A DNA stretch of 64,000 nt from Taeniopygia guttata (Eukaryota; Chordata; Aves; Passeriformes; Estrildidae), in NCBI RefSeq assembly GCF_048771995.1, contig NC_133050.1:6992501-7056500 (forward strand), given 5' to 3'. Positions 19,901 through 31,200 of the stretch are shown here, piece by piece. Below the pieces are notes generated by a model that made no database searches, had not been told where the DNA came from, and was given only the letters and a program-made list of their open reading frames with translations. A program made the translations under genes and the position numbers. How positions within the stretch are numbered: the first letter of the stretch is position 1; every line of letters starts with the position of its first letter.

Positions 19901-22900
19901 TATGAGAGCAGAGTTGTGGACAGGAGAGGAAGGAGCTGGTGGAACCTCTTGGAAACTGCTCTTAGACTGGTCAGAGATGGAGAGAAGACAGAGAGAAGCA
20001 GGAGATGGACATTCCCTTTGTGCTCAGGAACACTCCTGCCCCAGCAGGCTGGGCTGGGAGGAGGAACCTGGAGCTGGGAGTGCAGGGACAGGATGTGAGA
20101 GTCCAGCACCCAGACCAGCAGGAGAGAATTTATTGTAACAGAGTGACTTTAATGGTCTCATTTTGCACCAACACCCTGAGTGGTCCCCACAGAGGTGGTG
20201 AGGTGTCAGGTGTGACGTGTGGGACATCAGGTGTGACGAGTGGCACAGGGTGACATCAGAAGGTTAAAAGAGTTGGGGAGTGTTGGTTACTGTGTATATT
20301 AACACCAGGAGCTGCTTTCCCAGACAGAACTGGGCTGTGTCCAGCGTGGATGGAGGGTTTAGTGCTTTGCTTCTCATCAGCTCATTTCTTCTTTCCTGTT
20401 TCTCCTGTTTTGTCCAGAATCTGATGGATTCAGTCTCTTGCCAGCAGGACTCATCCCCCCCACCCTGTAACCAGGTGTGACATTGTTAAGGCTCTGAGCA
20501 TGGTCAGACCTAGGAAGTGCCCAAGGGAAGTCCTGCCCACAGGAAACCTGGGCTCCATGTCAGCTCCAGGTCTGGCACTTCGGGAATAACATTCCCTTCC
20601 TTCTAGAGAGGTGGAACGCCTTGGATAAGGCTGTCAGATCGACCTTGTTGCAGGGACTTGTCTTCCTGAGGAAAAGGTGTGCCCAGGAAATGTTCAGAGC
20701 ATGTTAAAAAGCAGCAGTGTCACTTGCTGAGCTCGGTCCCAATCCAGCTGTGCGTGTCCGTGACCCCATGAGCTGCCAGGAGCCCGGAGCACTGAGGGAC
20801 ACATGCATGGAGGGGAGGATGTGGTAACACGTGGAGTTATCTTAAAATATCTTTTATTAGGCTGCCTTTTGTGACTGACTTTCCACTGGGATGTGGTTCC
20901 TTCATTTCTTCACAATTTTCCTTTATCCCCACAGCCTCCACCAACCCGAAAGCTGCTCTGAAGTCCAAGATTGTTGCCGAATTCCGAGTAAGTCTGTGAG
21001 TGGAAGTGACCCTTGGCACTGACCCCCACCTTGGGGGTTTGCACGTGGGGTGACCCCAGGCCCAAGAGCCACTGTGATGTGGGGGCTATGACACCCATGG
21101 GGCTGGCACAGGGAGGGTCTGGGCAAGCTCAGGACATCCTTGTGAAGAGGAGTTTGAGGTGGCTGAGAAGTTGGTCTAAATTCAGTCCCCTTACAGAGTG
21201 AGACATATTCATGAAATGCACAGGCACCTGCAGACTGAAATGGGGAGTAAATAAAAAAAGACCTGTCCCTGCTTTTAACCAGGAGATTTGTGGAATTGTA
21301 GCTCCTTCCTGAGCACAGGTCTGCTCACTGTGAGATTGGAGGTTGAAAATCTCAGGCTCCACGTGGTTCCTGGGTTAGCTCTTGCTTGGAAGCAGTGTGG
21401 AACCAGAGCAGAGGCAGGGCTTCTCTTCTCTGGAATGTGATGAGGAGGCTTTTCCTATTTGTTTTTTTTCCAGCCCCAGTCCCTCATTGATGAGCTGCTG
21501 TTGTACAAACGCTCAGAAGATCAGATAGAGCTGAAGGAGAAGCAGCTTTCCACTATGAGGGTGGATGTCTGCAGCACTGAGACACTCAAGTGCTTGAAAG
21601 GTAAAGCCCCGAGGGCACCAAAGGTGTTGTGGGAGCTCCTCAGTTCTGTCGAGATGGGAAATGCCAGAACTTGGGTCTGGAAAATGCCAGAATTTCAGAG
21701 TAAGGTTAAGAACCAGCAATCAGGAGCCAAAAATCTTGGTTAGTTTGAGTTTCTGTGGAAACTCTCAGGTGCAGAGCTCAGACTGTCTGAAAACCAACAA
21801 ATCTGCCAGCAACCAGGCCTCCTCCTTGCCAGATCCCCGTGGATGACCAGGGTGGTCTGGGAGCCTGCAGCTGCACTGTCCCAATATTCCAGGTGCTGCC
21901 ATTGAGGCCACACGTCTGTGGTTTGGCATGTGGCAGCTCATTCCATGGTGTTCATCTCCCTGCAGATAAAACAGGAGGGAAGAAGTTCTCCAAGGAGTTT
22001 GAAGAAGCGAGTTCAAAGCTGGAGGAATTTGTCAATGGCTTGGACAAGCAAGTGAAGAACGGCCCCTCGCTCACCGAGGCGCTGGAGAACGCTGGGATAT
22101 TCTACGAGGCACAGTACAAAGAAGTCAAGGTGGTGGCAAATGTAAGTGTGCCTTTTCTGGATCCTCCACAGGTGGAACAGCATCTGCCTGTGTTCACTGG
22201 GCACCTCGGAGGCTGGAAAAGGCCTCATCTCTATTCTCAAATTTAAAAGTTTGTGGGGTTGGTGTAAGGGTGGTTTCCAAAAAGAGTAGAATGGAGGGTT
22301 TGGGCAAGACAAGGATGTGCTCTCAAAATCCAGCAGTTGGAAACTCAATTTGTGTGTGTTGCTGGAATGTTGGATACCCTCTAGATTCTTAAACAGGGCA
22401 AAATTACAGTTAGTGTGACAAATCCTGAATTCTGGAAACTTGGGACTTATGTGAGGACGGTGGTAAAGTGTTATAAAAACAACCAACACCCTCCAGAACC
22501 TGCCAAAAGCCCCAGATGGGCATTTGTTAAAATATGTGGGGGGTTATGAAAATTATTTTAAGTCAGTGGAAAAAGATTTCATCCTCCCCACTTTTTGTGG
22601 TTGTTGCCCTGGGAGTCCCATGAAGAAGCCGAGTTCTTACCACTGCAGGGTCCAGGGATTTGGAATTGGTTTTCTCAGGCTGTGTTTTGCTTCCTTAAGG
22701 AAGTGACTGAGGCATGAAAGATCCCCAGTCCAGTGTCCTTCCTTCCTTAGGCCTATAAAACATTTGCTAACCGAGTGAGCAATCTGAAGAAAAAGCTGGA
22801 CCAGCTGAAAGCAACCCTTCCCGATCCCGAGGAGTCTCCTGTCCCTTCTCCCAGCATGGATGCTCCATCTCCAACGGGCTCCGAGTCCCCTTTCCAGGGG

Positions 22901-25900
22901 ATGGGGGAGGAGAACAACACCCGGTCTCCAGCAGCTGGAGGCCGCAAGATGGTCTCTCCAGAGCCTGCAACAGATAATCGGGATGTGGAAGACATGGAGC
23001 TCTCTGATGTGGAGGATGATACGTCTAAAATCATTGGTATGTGATTTGATACAGGACAAACCAGCCTTTTCCAGCTTCCTTTGGGATGTGGAGGAGGCAC
23101 AAAGCCTGTGCTGGGCTGGTGCTGTTGGGTTTGAATCTCCTGGCAGGGAAGTCCCAGTCCCACTGTGATCATTGCCATATCCCAAAACACTCACCAAAGA
23201 TGTTTTTACATCTGTGGGAGTCAGAATTGATGCTCCCTGAGTCTTTTTGTGGGGACTGAGTGACCTTTCTGCTTTTGTTTTCCCCTCTCTGCTGCAGTGG
23301 AGGAGAGGAAGGACAAGCAGGCTGCTCCAGCCCCGGCCCCCGCCAAGACCGAGAGCGTCCCCAAAGCGGTGCCATCGGCTGCTGCGGCTGCCACAGCCTC
23401 GGGGACGGTGGCCACGCCGGCCCCTCCAACCCCCCCGGCTCCGAAGGTGGTGAGCACAGCTCCCATCCCTCTGGCACCGGCACTTGCCTTACCCAACCTG
23501 GCCAACGTGGACCTGGCCAAGATCAGCTCCATCCTGAGCAGTTTGACGTCGGTGATGAAGAGCACAGGTGAGTTCTGAGCCTGGCCTCGGGCACTGGCAC
23601 TAACGGAGCTGGGTGATGATTTAAAGCTCTAATTGTCTCTAAATAAACCTGAGTGAGTTACTGCTCTCAGAGGGCTGGTTGGGTCTCTGGCACATGGTGT
23701 TGCTTCCTGAGCCTCTCCTTGCTCGTGCTCCGTTGTGCCTGTGGGAAACCTGAGTTAAAGGCACGAGCGTTGCCAGAGCAGCGCAGGTGAGTGGTGTGTG
23801 CTCCTGCCCCAGGTGTGAGTCCCGCCTCGAGACCTTCGCCAGGGACCCCGACCAGCCCCTCAGCTCTCACCAGTGGCCTGAAGACTCCTGTCCTGGGAAC
23901 CCCATCTGCTCCTTCGAATCCATTAGCAAATATTCTCTCCAAAGTTGAGATAACTCCGGAAAGCATTTTGTCAGCTCTCTCCAAAACCCAGACTCAGACG
24001 GCGCCAGCACTGCAAGGTACCTGGGGTGGGTGCTGGGGGAGGGCTGGCAGGTGTCTGAGGGCAGTGGCCAGGCTGAAATGTGCTGCTCTGCTTGTCCTAA
24101 AGTGAGAACAGAGGGAGAAAAACTTCATTGGAATGTTTTACATCTCTGGCACATGTGGATGGTCTTTCTCAGGTAGCACAGGTGTCACGGAACAGTGAGA
24201 TTTGTCACTTCCCTGTACTTTCCTGTACTTCCTGCTTGTGCTGTGGCTGACACGCACGTATCTGGAACATTCCCTGAACAGGACAGGAGACCAAGAGGTT
24301 CTACTACTCTGGCACTTGCCACGGTCACCTGGCCAGCAGGGCAGGTTTTCCCACTCCTGGCTGCAGACCAGGACTAGTTCTTACCCACCTGACTTGATGG
24401 TGTAATTTATATTTGTAGATTAATCCAAGCCTTTGGCAAAATGTCAGTGCAGCACAATCCAGTCCTCTTTGTGGCTGGAGACTGTGTAGGAGCCTTTCCC
24501 ATGGCAGTGGCTTGGGGTGATTTGCCCCTGCCCTCAGTACCTGATGCAGCAGTTCTGTTTTGCAGGGCTGTCGTCCTTGCTGCAGAGCGTGGCTGGAAGC
24601 ACCGTTCAGTCAGGAGAACCTGCCTCGCAGAGCACCTCGGCATCGCCAGCCAACACAACTGTGCCGTGCATGAAGGGGAGGAATGTTCCTTCCAATCCAC
24701 AGTCCTTCGTAGCCAAAAGTTTTGGTTATTCTCCAAACTCAACCACCGCAGAGGTTTCCTCCACTTCAGTCAATAAGGCTCCCGTCGGACATACCCCAGC
24801 ACTGTCCAGCTCTGGTTTTAAGCCACCAACTAATTCCCTGGGATTTTCCAGTTCCCACCCTACCAGTCCTTCCTCCCTTTTGCCAACAGAAACCTCACTG
24901 GGTCAATCCTCCGAAATTTCAAAAGCCAAGCTGGAATCAGAACCCCCTTCTCCCAGCTTGGAGATGAAGATACACAATTTCCTGAAGGGAAATCCTGGCT
25001 TCAGTGGCCTGAACTTGAATATTCCCATCCTCAGCAGCTTGGGGTCCAGCATGGGGACGGAGAGTCACACCTCTGACTTCCAGCGTGGTCCCACCAGCAC
25101 TTCCATGGACAATGTGGACGGGACGCCGGTGCGCGACGAGCGCAGCGGGACGCCCACCCAGGACGAGATGATGGACAAGCCAACGTCGAGCAACGTCGAC
25201 ACGATCTCCCTGCTGTCGAAAATCATGAGCCCCGGTTCTTCAACTCCCAGCAGCACAAGGTCGCCTCTGCAGGGCCGGGATGATGGATATTCCCAAGAAC
25301 TTCCCAGTTCCGTGCATGGCTACCGGCCCTTCGGCCTTGGCAGAGAGTCCCCGGCCAGCATGTACAAGCCACCTGTGGACAGCAGGGAGATGCCCTCCTC
25401 CTTGATGGACTCCTCCCAGGAGAAGTTTTACCCAGATACGTCTTTCCAAGAAGATGAGGATTACCGTGACTTTGACTACTCCGGGCCGCCGCCCTCGGCC
25501 ATGCTGAACCTGGAGAAGAAGCCGGTCAAGTCTATCCTGAAATCGAGTAAACTCCCCGATTCTGCGGAGTACCAGCCAGTGCTGTCCAGCTACGGTCAGC
25601 GGTCGCAGGAGTTCGGCGTGAAGCCGTCCTTCCCCCCGGCCATGAGATCCATCCTGGATCAGAGCGAGAGCTGCGACCCGCTGGCCTCATCCCCAGGGAT
25701 GTTTGGGAGCTACGGCCGCAGGGGGAAGGACTCGGCCTCGGACGGGTCCCCGTCACCCAGCAAGAACGATGTGTTCTTCACGCCGGACTCCAACCACAGC
25801 AGCCTGGCCAAGCCCGGCCTCCCGCAGAAGCAATACTCAGACTCGCCCCACGCGCTTCCCCACCGCTCACTCTTCTCTCCCCAAAACGCCCTCCCCAGCC

Positions 25901-27213
25901 CCACCAGCCGAGCGCCCGCTGCGGGCGGGGACAAACCCTTGGGTTCCTCCATCTCCACCACCTCCACCATTGAGTTCAAGAACATGCTCAAAAACGCCTC
26001 CCGGAAGCCCTCCGAGGAGAAGCATTTTGGGCAGATGCCCAAAAGCAGCTCTGGCGAGGTGGGGAGCTTGTCCGGGGCTGTGAAGGGCGAGCCGCAGCCA
26101 CAGGAGGAGCACTACCGCATCGAGACCCGCGTCTCCTCCTCCTGCCTGGACCTGCCCGACAGCACCGAGGAGAAGGGGGCCCCCATCGAGACGCTGGGCT
26201 ACCACAACGCCTCGAGCCGGGGCATGTCGGGGGAGCCGATCCAGACCGTGGAGTCCATCCGGGTGCTGGGCAAGGGCAGCCGGGGCCACGGGCGCGAGGG
26301 CAGCCGGGCGGGCTGGTTCGAGCTGAGCAGCGGCGGGAGCGCCTTCGACAACGGGCCCTCGGGCTCCTCGGAGCTGCCCGGCATGGGCGGCTTTGCGGCG
26401 CCCTACAAGGAGCACGTGTCGCCCTTCCCGGAGAGCGTCAACAACTTCCGAACGAACAACTTCAGCTCCGCCTTCGAGCACCACCTGCCGCCGCCGCCCC
26501 TCGCACCGCCTCCCCTGGAGCACGGGAACCCCTTCCCACGGGACCCGGTGGGGCCGCCCGCCGTGCCCCCGCCCGCTCCCACCAAGGACCACGGCAGCCT
26601 CTTCCCGAGGGATCACTCGGTCCCTCCCCGCATGCCGTCGGTGGATCACGCCAACCCCTTCTCCAAGGAAACGCCCGCGCCGCTCCCGCTGCCCCACGGC
26701 GTCCCCCCGCCGCCCTCGGTGGAGCACGCGGGGGTCCCGTTCCCCACGCCCCCGCCGCCCCCGGTGCCTGGGGAGCACGCCGGGGTCCCCTTCCCCGCGC
26801 AGCCGCCGCCGGCCGGGGAGCACGGCGGAGTCCCCTTCCCCGCGCCTCCCCCTATGGAGCACGGCGCCGGCGCCTTCCCCAAGGAGCACGGTACGATGCA
26901 AGGGACACTGAAGGAGCACTTCGGGGGGGCGCAGCCGCGGGACCCCCTGCCCCGCTCGCGAGACCCCGCGGGGCCCGGCCTGCTGCCCCGGGAGCAGCTG
27001 GGGGCCGCGCGCGGGCTGGGCCCCCCGGCCCACCGGGACCCCGGGGGCCGCGGCTCCGTCCTGCTCCGCACGCCCCGCGCCGAGTTCCGCCCGCGGGAGC
27101 CCTTCGGCGGCAGAGACCCCTTCCAGAGCCTGAAGCGGCCGCGGCCACCCTTCGGAAGAGGGGGAGCCCCCTTCTTCACCCCTAAGCGCCCCTTCTTTCC
27201 TCCCCGGTACTGA
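13936..27213 (+). CDS. RPRD2: Regulation of nuclear pre-mRNA domain-containing protein 2
   Basis: Eleven coding exons: 13936-14161, 18096-18225, 18472-18572, 19640-19714, 20935-20987, 21474-21600, 21966-22141, 22751-23036, 23298-23567, 23813-24016, 24566-27213. They total 1431 residues (human about 1461). The N terminus is low-complexity Ala/Gly/Ser. The CID domain that reads the RNA polymerase II C-terminal tail covers roughly residues 30-150 ([51 protein letters not shown]). A coiled-coil region follows (SDDLQI-like [39 protein letters not shown]). The large last exon is disordered and Ser/Pro-rich, with conserved [40 protein letters not shown] and repeated EH-GVPFP-PPP units, and ends PFFPPRY as in human. 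It is a nuclear transcription regulator. The first exon border was set by the SAFPHRLN join across a 3.9-kb intron. Confidence 0.97.
14243..14400 (+). repeat. 30-bp minisatellite at the start of RPRD2 intron 1
   Basis: About five copies of a 30-base GC-rich unit (CCGAGCCCGCAGCGGGCACT plus CGGGGACCGG), with alternate units reading GTGCCCGCACC. It lies inside the promoter CpG island, 80 bases after the exon 1 donor. Confidence 0.88.
14428..14700 (-). mobile_element. CR1 LINE, 3' end fragment
   Basis: Reads in the complement orientation of the avian CR1 tail: AAGGACCTTAAAGCCCGTTC, then CCCCTGCCGTGGGCAGG, then CCTGGCCTTGGACCCTTCCA, CCTCACCACCCTCACAG and CTTGTCCCGTGT, all in the family order. It is 5'-truncated as most CR1 copies are, moderately diverged and sits in RPRD2 intron 1. 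Confidence 0.85.
14700..18095 (+). other. Rest of RPRD2 intron 1
   Basis: Unique-looking intron sequence. It has a short tandem duplication at 16908-17070 and AT-rich stretches near 16565-16600. None of the open frames here has recognisable protein content, and I see no RNA gene. Confidence 0.6.
16908..17070 (+). repeat. About 66-bp tandem repeat, two and a half copies
   Basis: The block with GAGGTGGCCATGGCCA, GGAGCAGGGTCAGGGATAAA and AGCTCCTCCTGGGATGTGGG occurs about two and a half times in a row in RPRD2 intron 1. Confidence 0.8.
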
Positions 27214-28285
27214 CACAGCCCTTTCGGGTTTGGTTTGTTTTTTGGTTTTTTTTTTTTAATTTTTCTTTTTTTTCTTTTTTTTTTTCTTTTTCCTTCCCTC
27301 AACGACCCCTGTAACCTTCTCCTAAATTAAATGTTCTGTATTTTTCGGTTGGTTCTACCCCCAGCCCCCCCAGCATTTGGTGAGACAAGAAAACAGACAC
27401 AAACCAATGTTTTAACGAGAAGAAGCCACGTTGCTGTTAAATAAAACCTTCAGTAGTAGTTGAAAAAGTTACGACAAAAAAAAAATTAAAAGAAAGGAAA
27501 AACTGTGAAAGCTTCGAGAGGAGCGCTGAGTGGTGTTGGGGTGTTGGTTTCCAGCCGATCCCCAAATTGCTGCTGCAGGGAACAGACCCCCCTGTTCCTC
27601 CTGTCTGCCAAAAGCACCAAAAGAAGGCAAAAAAAGGGTCGAGGAACCCACCCAAACCCACCTTGGAGCTCCATGGGATGTGGGACTGTGGCAGCAAGAA
27701 GGCCCGAGCCTGTCCCCCCTGCTTGGGAAGACTGTGGTTGGGTTTGGGTTCATCTGGGGATCTTTTGATTTTTTTGTTTTGTTTTGTTTCTCCCCCCTGG
27801 ATCACTGTTGACTTTCTACGTGTGTGTATATAGCAATCACTTTTTAATTCCCTCTGGGCTGTTCACCACACGCAGCCGGAGCCCGGCGGGGGTTCAGAGG
27901 GGTCCCCCCCACACACCCACGGCCGCCCCCGCGGCTTTTATATGAAGTCGGGATTTTACTTGATTTATTTTAATTATTTTTTTGGTTGGTTTTTAGTTGC
28001 CTCCATCGTACCTGTTTGATACCGGTGTGGGCTTCAGGATCTGCATAAAAAGTACCAAACCAGCGCTTGGCGGGTCCGTTCTTTCTCGCGTGCGCTGCGG
28101 ACACCCCTGAGGGGAGCCGAGTCCCCGCTCCCTGCGGCTCCTTCCCCCCCGCCCCTTCAATGGTTCTGTCCCGTCTGCGGCGCTCCTGCACTGGCGGGCG
28201 AGTCCAACGCGCTTCCGCGGGGGGGGAGGCGGAGTCCCTTTCCCGCCTCGTCCCCGGTTCCGGCGGAACGGGCGGAGCCTCGGCC
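27214..28285 (+). other. RPRD2 3' UTR and TARS2 promoter
   Basis: It begins with a T-rich stretch (27230-27300) that looks like RPRD2 3' UTR and carries AATAAA at 27440. AT-richer sequence continues to about 28030. A CpG island then begins at about 28080 and leads into the TARS2 start, with an ETS-type TTCCGG at 28258-28263. No extra gene is seen. Confidence 0.55.
27440..27445 (+). terminator. Possible RPRD2 polyadenylation signal AATAAA
   Basis: AATAAA lies about 230 bases after the RPRD2 TGA. Human RPRD2 uses a longer 3' UTR, so a more distal site closer to TARS2 is possible. Confidence 0.45.
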
Positions 28286-31200
28286 ATGTCCGCGCTCGCC
28301 GGTTCGCGGCTGCTGCTGGCGGGAGCCCCGCGGCGACACCGGGTGCGCTCGGGACCCCCGGCACCTTCCCCATCCCCACGGGAGCCCCGCGCCACCCCTG
28401 CCCGCTCCCCTCCCGGGCTCTGGGCCCCGCTGGCCGCCCTGCACCGAGAGCGACCCGGTGACCCCGCGGCGATCCCGGTCCGCAGGTGTCCGGGCCGGAC
28501 CCCGAGCGCCTCCGGCTCTTCCAGCGGCTGCGGGCGGCGGCGGCGGAGCGGGAGGACGGGCCCGGGGATGGGGCCGGCGGCGGCCGCCTCCCGCCGGGGA
28601 CCCCGATCCGCATCGCGCTGCCCGGCGGGCGCCGCCTGCCCGGCCGGGCCCTGCGAACCACCCCGTTCCAGGTGGCCACGGAGCTCGGGTACGGCCCCAG
28701 GGCGTCCCCACTCTGTCCCCAGAGTCCCCCCAGGGTCCTGCCAAGGCTCCCAGGCCCCTCAGGGTGTCCCCGCGAGGTCTGCGATGTCCCCGTCCCCACG
28801 AGGTTCACACGGCCCCTATGGTCCCCACGAGGTTCGTGGGGTTCCTCCTGTGTCCCCATGATCTCCACAGAGCCCCCCCAGGATTCCCACAGAGTTTGTG
28901 GGGTGCCCCACAGTGTCTCCAGGAGGGTCTCTGGTGTCCCCGTAGGGCTGGCCTGGCCAAAGTGGCGCTGGTGGCCCGGGTGAACGGGACCCTCCAGGAC
29001 CTGGACCGGCCACTGGAATGTGACACCGACTTGGAGCTGCTCGACTTCTCCACGCCCGAGGGGCGGGAGGTGAGCCCGGGGTCCTGGGGTGCCAGCCCCG
29101 CGCCCCGCTGCCCTCACAGCCCCTGTCCCCGTGTCCCCTGTGTCCCCAATGTCCCCCCAGGCTTTCTGGCGCTCCAGCGCCTGCGTCCTGGGGGCGGTGG
29201 CAGAGCAGTTTTTCGGGGCGACGCTTTGCAGCACCCAGGCCACCGAGGACGGCTTCTTCTGCGACGTGCACATGGGCAGCAGGTAGGGCAGGGCACACGT
29301 GGGGTCCCCGGGTGTCCCCAGCGTGTCCCCAGCGTGTCCCCAGCATGTCCCATGTCCCCAGGACGGTGCAGAGCGCGGAGCTGCCGGCGCTGGAGGAGGC
29401 CTGTGCCACCTTCGCCCGTGCCCGGCACCGCTTCGAGCGCCTCGAGGCCACCCGCCAGCAGCTGGCTGAGCTGCTCAAGGTGTGTCCCCCTGCCCAGCAT
29501 GTCCCCATCCCGTGGGAGGCCAGCCTGGGGACGCTGGGACCCTCCTGGTTGGCATCATTAGCTGGGGTGATGCTCATCGGGCCCAGTGTCACCCCGCCTT
29601 GGCGTTACCTGTCACCACCTTGGTCCTTTGCCCCAGCACTGTGTCACTTCCCCCTCGGCGTCACCCCTCTAATGTCACCAAGCCCACCATCGCCCACCTC
29701 ACTGTTGTCCCTCCTCAGCACAACTCCTTCCAGCTGCAGCAGCTGCAGGAGGTGACATCCCCTACGGCCACAGTCTACAGGTGAGCACAGGGGACACCGG
29801 GGGTGGCCGTAGGTCACCACAGCTGTCCCCACATCCATCTCTTCATCCCTCAGGTGCGGCCCCCTGCTCCAGCTGTGCCACGGGCCCCTCCTCCGGCACA
29901 CGGGGCTGATCGGAGCCCTGCGGGTGCTCACGGTGGGTGTTGGGTGGGGGTCCCAGTGCCCCACTGACATCCCCTGTACAGCGGGTGTTGGGTGGGGGTC
30001 CCGGTGCCCCACTGGCATCCCCTGTACAGCGGGTGTTGGCTGGGGGTCCCAGTGCCCCTCTGACATCCCCTGTACAGCGGGTGTTGGGTGGGGGTCCCAG
30101 TGCCCCACTGACATCCCCTGTACAGCGGGTGTTGGGTGGGGGTCCTGGTGCCCCACTGACATCCCCTGTACAGCGGGTGTTGGGTGGGGGTCCCGGTGCC
30201 CGGCCCCCTTATGTCCCCCTGTGCCCGCAGAGCTCGGCCGCGCTGTTGGGGGGAGCTGGGGGTCAGTCCCTCCAGCGCGTGGCCGCCGTGGCCTTCCCCA
30301 GCGCCCAGGAGCTGGAGCAGTGGCAGCGGGCGCAGGACGAGGCGGCTCAGCGGGACCACCGCAGGATCGGGAAGGTGAGCCCTGCCAGGGGCTGGGGGGT
30401 CCCTCACATCCACGGGGATCCCCCCCAGTAACGCCCTCTCTGCTGCAGGATCAGGAGCTCTTCTTCTTCCACAAGTTCAGCCCTGGCAGCTGCTTCTTCC
30501 TGCCCCGCGGCGCCCACGTCTACAACACCCTCGTGGAGTTCATCCGGGTACAACCCCCTTTCACATCACCCAGACCCCCCCTGCACCCCATCCCCACCAC
30601 AGCTGGGCACTGCTGTGCCCCCACAGACCCCGCTGCACCTGTGCCCTCACACCTGACCCCTCTGCCCACCCTCGCACACAGTTCTGCCCCCCAGTTCTGT
30701 CGTGCCCTGCTGGCCGCAGCTCTCACCCTCCCAGTCCCCACGGGCGATGCTGTGGGGCTGAGCTGACCTCCTCCCCTGTCCCTGTCCCCGCAGAGCGAGT
30801 ACCGGGCCAGGGGCTTCAGCGAGGTGGTGACCCCCAACCTGTTCAGCCCCCGGCTCTGGGAGCTCTCGGGGCACTGGCAGCACTACAGCCCCCACATCTT
30901 CTCCGTCCCTGCCACCCCTGAGCCCCTCTCCCTCAAACCCATGAACTGCCCGGCCCACTGGTGAGTCAGGGGGCCCTGGGGTGCCTGGGGGGACACCTGG
31001 GGGCACTTTCCTGTCTGTCTGTCTGTCTGTCTGTCCGTCCCCAGCCTGATGTTCGCCCACCGGCCGCGCTCCTGGCGGGAGCTGCCCCTGCGCCTGGCGG
31101 ATTTCGGGGTCCTGCACCGCAACGAGCCCCCCGGGACCCTGACGGGGCTGACGCGGGTCCGGCGCTTCCAGCAGGATGATGCTCACATTTTCTGCACCCT

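Noticed and set aside
19740-20280. Part of RPRD2 intron 4 considered as a mobile-element insertion
   Set aside because: No terminal repeats, target-site duplication or family motif could be recognised.
25867-27216. 449-residue minus-strand frame opposite the last RPRD2 exon
   Set aside because: Arises from GC-rich codon bias of the sense exon, which matches RPRD2 throughout; low-complexity Arg/Gly product.
27993-29273. 426-residue minus-strand frame across the TARS2 promoter and first exons
   Set aside because: Lies over a CpG island and antisense to conserved TARS2 exons; no domain content.
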